From assembly GCA_025403435.1 (NCBI GenBank), contig CM046348.1, positions 36,824,052 to 36,888,051 on the forward strand: 64,000 nucleotides of DNA, written 5' to 3'. A program made the translations under genes and the position numbers. The notes under the pieces are model-generated. The model made no database searches, was not told the DNA's origin, and saw only the letters and a program-made list of their open reading frames with translations. Of the stretch, positions 1-9,901 are shown piece by piece. Position 1 is the first letter of the stretch. Each line of letters starts with the position of its first letter. The stretch comes from Artocarpus heterophyllus. Taxonomy: Eukaryota; Streptophyta; Magnoliopsida; Rosales; Moraceae.

Positions 1-606
1 TACTACTTGTTACCCATAAACTGATGTCATACAGAAGTAGTGAACAAGACTTTGTCTACCTTGTTGTGTGCTATCATACAAAAGAACTAGAAAACTTGGG
101 AGGATTGTTTGCCACATATTAAATTTGCTTATAATCGATGTGTTCATTTTGTAACTAAGATTTCACTGTTTGAGATTGTTTATGGTTTTAATCCATTGAC
201 TCCTTTGAATTTAACTCCTTTACCTTTAAGTGAACGTGTTAACTTAGATGGCAAGAAGAAAGCTAATTTTGTTAATCAGATTCATGAGAAAGTGAAGCAA
301 CACATAGAGCCATGAATGGAGCAATATGCAAGGCAAGCCAATAAGGGACGTAAGAAGGTTGTCTTTGAACCAGGCTATTGGGTTTGGTTGCATTTAAGGA
401 AGGATCAATTCCCCGAGAAAAGACGTTCAAAACTCCTTTCGAGGGGTGATGGACCATTTCAGGTGGTGGAGCACATCAATGACAATGCCTATAAGCTTGA
501 ATTACTAGGTGTGTATGGTGTTAGTATGACCTTTAATATTTTTGACTTATCTCCTTTTGATGCAAATGACGATTTGAGGACAAATCCTTTTCAAGAGGGG
601 GAGAAT
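1..606 (+). pseudogene. Ty3/gypsy integrase C-terminal fragment
   Basis: This is the tail of a gypsy pol gene; the upstream part lies outside the window. Translation from about position 49 gives integrase text ([29 protein letters not shown]), then a basic linker and a C-terminal module with LSRGDGPFQV and FNIFDLSPFD typical of plant gypsy integrases. Breaks visible: a one-base loss before TEVVN near 30-40, an in-frame TAG near 88-90 and an in-frame TGA at 313-315 between two segments that share one frame. It acted, when intact, in inserting element cDNA into the genome. It runs directly into the LTR at 607. The clade is not assigned with confidence. Confidence 0.85.
593..606 (+). other. Polypurine tract of the left gypsy element
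   Basis: A purine run with AGAGGGGGAGAA immediately precedes the TG that I take as the LTR start. It would prime plus-strand DNA synthesis. The pol frame reads through it into the LTR. Confidence 0.5.
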
Positions 607-1490
607 GATGCAAACGATATGCATAACCATACATACAAGAGAAGGAACTAACAAGTGGGCTTGGAGGGACTTAAGGGCAGCGTGTGCATGATCCTTTAAG
701 CTTGCCAAGTGAGCTAATCACAAGACTTAGAGAAAAGCATGTCAAAGAAACATTAAATGGACAAATCCAACAAGTTAGGGCTGAGACATACATGTGGAGG
801 CCCAACATGAGTGATCCACGAATTCAAAGAGATTAGTCACCAAGATTAAAGTTCATGAAGATTCTGGATGATGTGGCCTTGCACATATCAGCTTCTTGGA
901 AACCAAGATTTGCCATGTCAGTAAATCTATCAATCAATTTATTTTATTATTCAAATTTGTGAAGTTCAAATTTCAAATTTGAAAACTTCCTTTTTTTTAG
1001 GGACAGGCTTGTTTAGTATTAAGATAAGATAATAATGATCTAGCTTTTATGAGAATAGGATAAGATTATCTAGCTAAATGCTATTCAAATTAGAATAAGA
1101 ATATCGAGCTGAATCCTATTCAAATTTAAGCATTAATTTTGAATTTTTAGGGATTTGGAGGCTGAAAATTTGTGGCCTATATATAGTGTAATGTTTAGAA
1201 TATTTTCAATCAACAATTCAGATTATTTAGTTAAAGAAAGTGTGCTTATTCTTGAGAGGACTTTTGGACTTATCACGTTAATTCTTGTGGCGTTCAAACA
1301 ACCAAATTTATCATCTTGATTCTTGAGTTGTTCTTGAGATTCTTGGTGTGGCGTTTTCAAACAACTATTCTTGGTTCTTATCTTGCTGGGTAACAGGTTA
1401 AGGCTCAACAAACTTGTGTCTTAAAGATTTTGGGGTTCAATTCAACATTTGGGTTTGGGTTTTGTCACATCGGTGTTGAGGTTCATATCA
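607..1490 (+). repeat. 3' LTR of the left gypsy element
   Basis: Proposed LTR of 884 bp starting TGATGC after a purine tract and ending GGTTCATATCA, a common ending of plant gypsy LTRs. It holds a TATA box at 1177-1186. No partner LTR lies in the window, so both ends are inferred from the polypurine tract and the TG...CA rule. An open frame on the minus strand at 1223-1411 has no recognisable content. Confidence 0.55.
1177..1186 (+). promoter_or_regulatory. TATA box of the left gypsy LTR
   Basis: CTATATATAG stands about 310 bp before the LTR end, a normal place for a U3/R core promoter. Confidence 0.5.
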
Positions 1491-2160
1491 GAAGGGAGGT
1501 GAAGGAGAAAATATGTGTGATTATCATTATTTTTGAAAACTGTGTGCCTGGTTTTTATTTGTTGAGAGGATGGATAAAATTAAGGAAGGGATATATTTAG
1601 TATTTTACTTAAGTGTAAATCTATTTTGATTTAAATAACATATTTATTTATGAACTTTCTAAAGTTTAGCCTATTAATTAGGAGAATGAGGGAATTAACG
1701 GATTTTTGAAACTTATCGAAGTGACTAGCAGATTTCAAAAGCATATATATAGTAAATAGCAGATTTTGCGATTAAATAATTATAGACTGTGTAAATAAGA
1801 CATATTTACATTATGAACATGGGGTAAATAAATTATTTGCACCTTAAATCTATTTACTGTGTAAATAAAAACTATTTACACTGTACATAAGGAGGTAAAT
1901 AATTTATTTACACCATAAAACTGCTATTTACTATAAATATTTTCAAAATATGTAATTTACTACAATTAGAGGAAAGAGCAAAATAGCACATTTAGGTTAA
2001 AACTTAGTAAACAATGTCATATAGTTTCAAAATGTATAGTCTATAGCATATCATGAGAAATTGAGTAATATTTCATGAGAAATTGAGAACAAAAACCCCA
2101 AAAATACCCCATATCTTTATCCTCGATATCTATCACTTTCCTCCCTTGCCTGTACCACCG
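1491..2160. other. AT-rich sequence with short TATTTACAC repeats
   Basis: No gene is recognisable. Between about 1750 and 1960 short words such as GTAAATAA and TATTTACACTGTA recur in both orientations at irregular spacing. This may be the eroded edge of the tandem repeat that follows. Confidence 0.4.
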
Positions 2161-3640
2161 GTGGTCGGAAAATACCATATTTAACATGTAAATATAAAAA
2201 TTCACCAGCGACTTTGCCAAACCTTTGGTGGTTAAGAAATATAATATTCATCGAGAAATATCGTATTTACCATGTAATATAACGAAAATACAATATTTAC
2301 TAGGAAACACGTATTTTCCATGTGATACAAAAATTCACCAGCGACTTTGCCAAACTGTCAGTGGTTAGAAAATACAATATTTACTGAAAAATACTATATT
2401 TACTGTGTAAATACAAAAATTCACCAACAACTTCGCCGGACAGCTAGCGATTGAAAAATACAATATTTATTAGAAAATGTCGTATTTACCATGTAAATAC
2501 AAAAATTCACCGATGATTTCGTTAAACTACCGGTGGTTAGGAAATACCATATTTACCATCTAATATAAAACTTTTCCCGACCGTCGACGGCCGAGAAATA
2601 CAATATTTGCTAGAAAATACAGTATTTATTGTATAAATACAAAAATTCATCGGCAAAGTCGTCGGACTACTGGCGTTCAAAAAATTACAATACTAACTTG
2701 GTAATACTATATTAACTTAGAAATACATATAGTTGCTAGCGACAACATCGTACCTCACCGGCAGCATTGACGTCATCAGTTGCCGATAAAATACTATAAA
2801 AAATGATAAAAATAGAGAAAAATAAAGAAAAGAAAAAAATAACCAAAACAACTACAAACTCAATGCCAATCTCGTTGAACTTAAAAACCACAACAACAAA
2901 ATGATCTAGAACAACATACAAAATTAGCGCAAACTTCACCAGCAACTTTGCTGGATCGCTAGCGACAGAAAATACAATATTTACTAGGAAATGCCATATT
3001 TACTGTATAAATATAAAAATTTACTGATGACTTTGTTGAACCATCGGCGGCTGGGAAATACCATATTTATTGAGAAATACTGTATTTACCATGTAAACAA
3101 AAAAAACTCACGGACAATATTATTAGACTGGCAGCAGTCAAGAAATATAGTATTAACCTAGTAATTTATATTAACTTGAAAATACATGTAGTTGCTAGCG
3201 ACAACATCATACCTCACCGGTACTAGTGATGTCACCGATTGCCAATAAAATATATACTGTATAAATACAATATTTACTAGAAAATGCCATATTTAATATA
3301 TAAATACAAAAATTTACCGATGACTTTGTTGAACCATCGACGGCTAGGAAATACCATATTTATTCAGAAATACTGTATTTACCATGTAAACAAAAAAATT
3401 CACTGACAATATTATCAGACTGGCAGCAGTCAAGAAATACAGTATTAACCTAGTAATTTATATTAACTTGAAAATACATGTAGTTGCTAGCGACAACATC
3501 ATACCTCACTGGTACCAGTGATGTCACCGATTGCCAATAAAATATATAGAAAACCAAAAAAACAGAGAAAAAAGAAAGAAAAGAAAAAAACAAAACAACA
3601 ACAAACTGTTCAACTTGACATTTAAAGAAAAGCACTAGTT
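2160..3640. repeat. Degenerate tandem repeat, about 86-bp unit, with larger duplications
   Basis: The words AAATACAATATTTACTAG, CATATTTACCATGTAAATAC and AAAATTCACCRRYGACTTTG recur. The anchor TTCAC(C) starts at 2201, 2334, 2420 and 2506, then less regularly, giving a unit near 86 bp. Superimposed is a direct duplication with an offset of 293 bp (2991-3250 against 3284-3546). A block starting TGCTAGCGACAACATC and ending in a purine-rich AAAGAAAAGAAAA stretch occurs near 2734 and 3486, with a further start at 3193. The open frames at 2736-2945 and 3450-3635 (minus) come from the purine stretches and are not genes. Confidence 0.75.
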
Positions 3641-4382
3641 AAAGAGCAGTTTTCACCCATAGTATGTGTCAAAAGACACCTTGTATGGGTCTTTGTTGAA
3701 ACTGCCCTCAAGTTTGGCATGATTTGGAATGCTTGGGCTCAATGCACCAAGAGCACTCTTTTTGAATTGATGGGCTTGGAAAAGGATACTTGATTTTGGT
3801 TAAACACATAGACGGCGTAATATGGTGAAGGTAGTGTTAATAGAAAGAAAGGATTTGATGGTGGTGTGAATATTGGAATGGTCGATGATTTCAGATTGTT
3901 GGTTTCATGTGTTTCTTCATCCTCCAACGAATCTTGTAGTTCAAGTTCCAAGTAAACCTAATTTTTCACCATGTGGTTTCCACTGGTAATCTCTATACTT
4001 TGTGTTTCCAATTTGCTTACCACATTGGCTAAGTGAACCACTTATTACTCTAGACTCTAAATTACTGCTATCACATCTTGATGAAACTGAGTGTTACTAG
4101 CAACAAAAGCGATGACTATGTCTTCTAGAGATTCCTCTGCAAGTGTTTGGTCATAAAAGGGTCTACCTATTTGGGCTACTAAATTGATCAACTCCTGGGT
4201 TACCCTTGTATCTTGATGTTAAGTGTCAAACTATGGCTCCCAAGTGATGTAAATGTCTTCCCAATATTGGTTGTTCGACAAACAATTACATATCTATCGA
4301 TCATATTCAACCATATCTTCAAACATATTGAAGGCTTCATCCACAAATTGTTAGTATAAAGTTATGGTACCATTATTGCTTT
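3640..4382 (-). pseudogene. Athila-like gag remnant, 3' segment
   Basis: Read on the minus strand from 4382, the sequence gives VDEAFNMFEDMVEYDR with stops around it. This matches the gag region that in Athila/Tat-like elements reads roughly 'ADEA...EEMA'. It continues the gag piece at 22950-23130, from which it is separated by the whole Tekay-1 element. Further left the reading is scattered with stops; the open frame at 3739-3951 is a short piece of it. The assignment rests on a short match plus the primer-site evidence at 23221-23237. Confidence 0.5.
4378..4382. repeat. Target-site duplication of Tekay-1, left
   Basis: GCTTT here pairs with ACTTT at 22950-22954, four of five bases alike, directly flanking the two outer LTR ends of Tekay-1. 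Confidence 0.6.
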
Positions 4383-6688
4383 TGTAACGCCTTTATGTGG
4401 GGGTTAGCAGCATTGAACAAATAAGAATAGATTTAAATACAGTATCATTTCAAAACAATAAAACATTATGCATGGGTCTTTGAAATAAACAGAAAATAAG
4501 AATAAGCTTAAAATAACAAACCATTGTTTTAGTGTAGTACCAAATTTTAAAATACAGTCGTCTTTTATATAGTACAATTCCTAATCACATACACAACTCA
4601 TCATAGCCATTATAATAGCTTTATAAATCTTACGTGATTTGGATGGGTTAAAAATAAACTAAGATCTTCCAACACAAGATTAGCAGTGTTGTCACCTACT
4701 CCTCATCAGACAAGTTACACTAAACTAAACCTGAGAGATGTAAATATATAGGGCTGTGCATCGACATGTCTAGTAGGGAAAACCATTACTCACCTTTAGG
4801 TTTTATTCATTAACACCAGCATAGTTAGTTCTCAAACATTAATCATCGTATGAGATTTATTATGATCATATTTCCTAGATACCTTACGTTAATCATTACC
4901 AAGTTTCATACATATACATATGTACAAATCAGATAATTCATTAATGTTTCTAGGTATCGAGGTTTCAACAGAGTATTCATCACTCAACTCATCGAATCTC
5001 AAATGGGTGCACTTTTTCACTCTCCAATCATTCTAAAAGTGGCAGGTAAAGGAATGTTAAGCCCTGGATCCTTAACATGTCGTTTTCTATACAGTGCGTT
5101 CTGGGACTTTCAACCTAAGGAAGCATCATCACCTCCCCCTATTTTACCTTTTAGGGTATTTATACTCAAGGACGTAACCGTTGCCCTCTTCATGTCTTAT
5201 CATTCCTCTATAATCATTCGTTAGGTATAGAGTTAGTATTTCCTAACCATGCTTCTCAATTATTTCAATACGTGTCAAATCAATGTATTCTTGCTATACA
5301 ATACAGGACGAGTTCTACATTATTGCATCATGAGTAATATTCATATACATTAAAATATTAGGTACGTATCTTGCAATGTAAACAATCAATTTTAATTAGC
5401 CAAAACCTCACAAAAGATGAGTAATAGAATCCTTACCTCTTTGCACTATGTGCACTGATAATTTCTAGCTTATAAAATCATATTCACCATGTAAGCTCTA
5501 AATACGTCATTATCCTAAAACGTATAAAATAACTAGACTTTAACTTAAATCCTAATTTATTATTATGTCAATTTACCATTTATTTTTATTAGTGTGTCAT
5601 AATCATTAATATACTAAAATTGTGAATATCAATTTTTCTGACTTAATTTTAATAAATTATGAAATAAATAAAATAGCAATAAAATAAAAACATACAAATT
5701 TTATTTTGGTACGAAATATGTTAAAATGAATTTTAAAAATAAATAATAGGATTTTAAAATAATTAGAAATAAAATAATTAAAAAGTTTGAAATTCATTAA
5801 AATAAAATTATTTGAAATTACAAACTTTAAAAAAAACTATTTATTATTTACGAAACATAAGTTATCAAATAACTACACTTGTCATAGTGGTTTGGTCTTC
5901 TTTATTCGTTCTTGAGGTTAGGGGTTCAAACCTCACCTCAAGCATAAAATCAAACTCCGATTTTATTAAATCTCCCTTTAGAAAAACGACATGTCGTTTT
6001 TAAGAAAACAATACGTAGTTTTCTGAAAAAAAATGATATGTAGTTTCTGTGAACTTAGAAAAAGTCTTACAAAGAACCCAAAATCTGAATTTTTGAGTTT
6101 TTCTTTAAATCTTAGTTTTCTAACAGCTTTCTAAGGCTAAAAATAATATATAAACAATATATGATCATTTCTATACAATATAAATTCATTTCCATAGATT
6201 TCCATACTCAAAACATAATCAAAATCTAAGCTTTGAGTTTGAAAAGTTTACCTCAAATTTAAGCCAATATGTTGTTTTAATCACCAAAATCCCCTTGTTT
6301 CCTTGATCAATGAGTTTGTGAGAGATTGTTTGTGGATTTTTGTGAAAGGATAGCCGAGGGTTTTCTTTGGTTTTCTTGCTTTTTCTTCGTGAAATAAAAG
6401 AAAAAAGAAGAAAGAAATGTAGAGAAAGAAAGAGGGAGACATGAGAAAGAAGGAGAGAGGATGAAGTTAAAAAGAAAAAGAAATAATTTTGAGAGACAAG
6501 TCAGGTGAGGGTTGGTGGTGCCTTGTCTCCTTCGGAGACTTTACCAGAAAATACCAAAGTGCCATTTTCGTAATTAAATAGAACTGCAAAAGCATCTTGG
6601 TAAATTTTAGATACAGCAAAATCTCAATTGATGCATGTTATATATTAAATTTTACAAAATCATACCTGTTAAAATAACGGGTATTACA
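4383..6688 (-). repeat. Tekay-1 LTR, left (3' LTR in element sense)
   Basis: 2306 bp, from TGTAACGCC to GTATTACA, aligning along its length with 20666-22949. It carries no gene. Near 5983-6060 sits a small cluster of an 18-bp palindrome and variants (listed separately). Short open frames at 5003-5224 and 5812-6003 are chance frames. Confidence 0.92.
5983..6060. repeat. AAAACGACATGTCGTTTT palindrome cluster
   Basis: An exact 18-bp palindrome at 5983-6000 is followed by two degraded copies (ACAATACGTAGTTTT and ATGATATGTAGTTT). The other Tekay-1 LTR has three related units at about 22275-22345. Confidence 0.7.
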
Positions 6689-6703
6689 ACTTTCTCCTCC
6701 TTT
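6689..6703 (-). other. Tekay-1 polypurine tract
   Basis: On the minus strand the sequence AAAGGAGGAGAAAGT abuts the left LTR, as expected for the plus-strand primer site. Confidence 0.8.
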
Positions 6704-6746
6704 AAGAAATTTCATTCCCAAAATTTTCATACAACAGATCATGACA

Positions 6747-7695
6747 TTAAAACAAGTTCGGGTATTTTTCTCTTATTTTAAACTCAAGTTCCCATGTGGC
6801 TTTCTCTACATTATGATGTTGCCACATCACTTTCACTAGAGGAATTTCACGATGACGTAAAATTGGGACATCTATCCACATGACAACATGTGACGGGTCT
6901 GGTTCATATATCTGTCCATATGACAACATGTGACGGGTCTGGTTCGTACTTCCTTAGCATTGACACGTGGAATGCATTATGTACATGAGACAATTGTGGT
7001 GGTAGATCTAGATGATAATCTAGCGATCCAATCCGTTCTTCAACCTCGAATGGTCCTGTATACTTTGGTGCTAACTTTCCTTTAACACCAAATTGAGATA
7101 CACCACGCTTTGGTTTTACTTTCAAAAACACATAATCTTAGACCATGAACTCTAAAGGTCGTCTCCTCTTATCTGCATAGCTTTTCTGTCAACTTTGAGT
7201 TGTCTTAAGGCGTTAGCGAATAATCCAAATCTTATCCATTGTTTCTTTGAAAAACTGAGGCCCAAGATCAAGGTGCTCTTCCTTTTCAATCCAACATAGT
7301 AGAGATCTGCAAGGCCTACGATATAAAGCCTCATATGGAGCCATTCCAATACTTACCTGGTAGCTATTGTTGTATACGAATTCAGCGTATGGTAGCTATG
7401 TAGCCTAATTAGTTCCAAAGTCCAACACATAAACTCAAGATATATCCTCGAGAATCTAAATGACATATTCAGATTGTCCATCTGGTTGAGGATGAAAAGC
7501 AATACTAAAACTTAGTTGAGTTCCCAAGGCTTTCTGTAATCCTCTCCAAAACTTTGATGTAAAATGTGTACCCTTATCAAAGATTATCGACATTGGCATA
7601 CCATGCAATGTCACTATCTTTTCCATATACAATTGACATAGCTTTGAGACATTATCGCTAGCTCTGATTGGGATGAAATGGGCTATTTTGGTTAA
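6747..7695 (-). pseudogene. Tekay-1 integrase C-terminus and chromodomain
   Basis: Minus-strand continuation of Tekay-1 pol past the Tekay-2 insertion. Visible pieces run from the integrase core through LAPKYTGPFEVEERIG, SHVHNAFHVSMLRKYEPD, to a chromodomain-like end REIPLVKVMWQHHNVEKATWELE and YPNLF with a stop at 6747-6749. The end matches the Tekay/Del chromovirus form and resembles Tekay-2. A 40-bp tandem duplication at 6871-6950 shifts the frame between linker and chromodomain. Other stops and frameshifts lie between 7131 and 7695. Confidence 0.85.
6871..6950. repeat. 40-bp tandem duplication inside Tekay-1 pol
   Basis: 6871-6910 and 6911-6950 are near copies sharing TGACAACATGTGACGGGTCT. 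Because 40 is not a multiple of three it breaks the frame and duplicates the peptide YEPDPSHVV. Confidence 0.9.
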
Positions 7696-7700
7696 ACGAT
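7696..7700. repeat. Target-site duplication of Tekay-2, left
   Basis: ACGAT here is repeated exactly at 16753-16757 on the other side of Tekay-2. Confidence 0.95.
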
Positions 7701-8831
7701 TGTCACGCCCCGGAGTACGGGAGGTGACGTGGCGGAATATTTAGATTAATTAAAAGAGAGTTTAATTGAAATTAAGGGTTTAAAAATCCAATTAAGCAAG
7801 AAATAAAGAGATTTTTCCACCACATTTGATAAAGAATTTAAAATCATTAAACAAATAACAATAATTGAATAAAAACCGCGAATATGGGTTCCACAACCCA
7901 CAACTTGTGCACACATATGAATCTGACAATATCACAAATACAATTACAGTCCAAGTACAAATAAAGTTAAGTCTTACATGCCTTGATTAACAAATATAGA
8001 ATGTAAACAAATTCTCCTATTGCTCCTGGTTCGGTCCGAAGAATCTTCTCCAAACCTAAATGGGAAACCACCTAGAGGGGGGGGATTTAAAACAGATAAA
8101 ACGTGAGCGAAAGGCTCAGTAGGACTAAGTTTTATAAAATAATTTAATGCAAAGAAACATAACATTATCAGGAGTTATACAGAAAGAAACTTGAATAAAT
8201 AAATAAATAAATTGAGTAGAACCGTTCTGACACAGAACAGTCTACTCGTCAAATCAAAACACCAGTTTACATTTACCTAGGCAAACCATGATATCACCAC
8301 CGTAGTGGCCCAGCTGGGTTTCGGGACCTGCCCCCAAGGTCGATCACGACCCGATCTCTGATATGGCATCATGCCCATGTGGTTATTATCATTATCATTC
8401 AAAACCCAATTACCGAGTGTTGTCAATTACATTCATTATGAAATTCATTTCATGTCACGGTATATAAAAATATAACCGATAAAATCATTTTCAAACAACC
8501 GTTGAAAACATTTTGATAGAAATCATTTTCAAAGCCAAATCATTTCAAAACCAGGCTACCAAAGAAATAGGATAGAAGTCCTACCTCAGTACTCGTGTCG
8601 GTACCCCACACCGTAATCCCGGTCCGCTATACGTTAGCTCCACGGAACCACGAACAATCCTAGATACAAACTAAGTCGATCAATATCTAGTTCGAGACAT
8701 TCTATGTTACTAAATCATTTCATGATGTCCTAGTGTGCCATTTGTATCATTAAAATCATCCTATAAGGTTGGGATTTAAATCAGGGTTCAAAACAATGAA
8801 ATCGGGTAAAAATCACAAAATTTTCCATGCC

Positions 8832-9004
8832 TCGGTCGGCCTGCCGGACGCCCTGCTTCGGCCTGCCGAACTGTACAGTTCGGCCTGCCGGAAGCAAAGT
8901 TCGGCCTGCCGAACATTTCCCCAGATTCGGCCTGCCGGTCGGAAGAACACCGGCCTGCCGATCATCACTTCGGCCTGCCGAACATGAACTTCGGCCTGCC
9001 GAAC
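8832..9004. repeat. Array of eight CGGCCTGCCG palindromes (Tekay-2 left LTR)
   Basis: CGGCCTGCCG starts at 8837, 8859, 8881, 8902, 8928, 8951, 8971 and 8992, with intervals of 22, 22, 21, 26, 23, 20 and 21 bp. Most units extend to TTCGGC-CT-GCCGAA, six-base arms around a two-base centre. The spacer sequences differ from unit to unit, so the core is much better conserved than the rest. In element sense it lies about 550 bp downstream of the TATA-like box, within the transcribed leader. Confidence 0.95.
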
Positions 9005-9571
9005 TGGGAAGATCCAGAAATCCCAGCCACGGGTTTCTCGATCCCCAAAATCCAAATCTGAATTCCAACCTGTTTTTCTCAATTCCCAGGCATGAAAAAT
9101 AATCATAGTTGATAGAAAAACATTCTAGAACATGTTTGGAATCATTTAAACAAGATTTGAACTCGAAATCCTCAAAAATCCGAAAATGAGGAAAAGAGGA
9201 GAAAAATGAAAATCTTGAATCCAATCTGTTTTTCTTCAATCTAGGTTTAGATTCTAGTTGTTCTAAGCTCATTTAACACAAATCCACGGTTTTCTAAGCT
9301 AAAACAAACTTAGATTTCAAAAACACACAAAATCGAAAATTTTGTAAAAAGTTTAGAAATTTCGAATCTAACCTCGAATCGAAGCTTCAATCCGCGTTCT
9401 CGGTCACCGAATCACGTCCCCGAGCTTCCTCCTTGCTGTTCCGAAGCTTGGATTCGAATGGAAATCAAAATTTTTAGAGAGAGATTGAGAGAGAGAGAGA
9501 GGCTGCCGAGAGATATCAAGAGGAAGAGAGAGAGATTGGCGTGGAAGTGAGGAGAGAGTGGGAAGAAAGAG

Positions 9572-9583
9572 AAATAAATAGAG
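9572..9583 (-). promoter_or_regulatory. TATA-like box of Tekay-2 left LTR
   Basis: On the minus strand CTCTATTTATTT is followed by a long CT-rich stretch, as in plant core promoters. The copy in the other LTR is at 16470-16481. Confidence 0.4.
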
Positions 9584-9590
9584 AAAATCG

Positions 9591-9629
9591 GTGGGCGGTT
9601 TTACTGTGCGAAAACCATGTGCCGCCCAC
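9591..9629. promoter_or_regulatory. GTGGGCGG inverted repeat next to Tekay-2 promoter
   Basis: GTGGGCGG at 9591-9598 pairs with CCGCCCAC at 9622-9629, with an inner GGTTTT/AAAACC pair. It lies just upstream of the TATA-like box in element sense. The identical copy is at 16489-16527. Confidence 0.5.
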
Positions 9630-9854
9630 GGTTTTGTAAAACGGAGTATTTTTAACATTTTACAAATTGTTGTGTTTTAAAACTCAAAACATCATTTTAA
9701 ATCAATAAGAAATCTTTTGAACACATCAATTTAACAAAACAACCAAAAACTAAAAATCCAACCAAATAATCTAATTAAAGTTAAAACTTTAATTATGGCA
9801 CACTAATTCATCATTTACATTACATTAATATTAAATAAATTTCGGGACGTTACA

Positions 9855-9880
9855 GCTCTCCACCCCTAAAAAAATTTCGT
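9855..9880 (-). other. Tekay-2 polypurine tract
   Basis: On the minus strand AGGGGTGGAGAGC directly abuts the LTR start TGTAACGTCCC, preceded by an A/T run. Confidence 0.85.
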
Positions 9881-9901
9881 CCTCGAAATTTACAACTCAT
9901 C

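Larger units (their letters stand above)
7701..9854 (-). repeat. Tekay-2 LTR, left (3' LTR in element sense)
   Basis: 2154 bp from TGTCACGCCCC to CGGGACGTTACA. In element sense it holds an inverted repeat and TATA-like box near 9572-9629, a CT-rich start region, and the palindrome array at 8832-9004. Open frames on both strands at 8769-9272 are produced by that array and are not genes. Confidence 0.97.

Noticed and set aside
2736..3635. Hydrophobic F/V-rich short frames as membrane peptides
   Set aside because: They are translations of purine-rich simple sequence at repeat-unit ends and recur because the repeat recurs.
8832..9004. CRISPR-like array of palindromic repeats with variable spacers
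   Set aside because: The units are only 10-14 bp, spacers about 8-12 bp, there are no cas genes, and the array lies in a plant LTR. It is a minisatellite-like or regulatory array.
8781..9272. 163-codon open frame on the minus strand as a gene
   Set aside because: It is built from the stop-free palindrome array and is duplicated in both LTRs; frames on both strands are open for the same reason.
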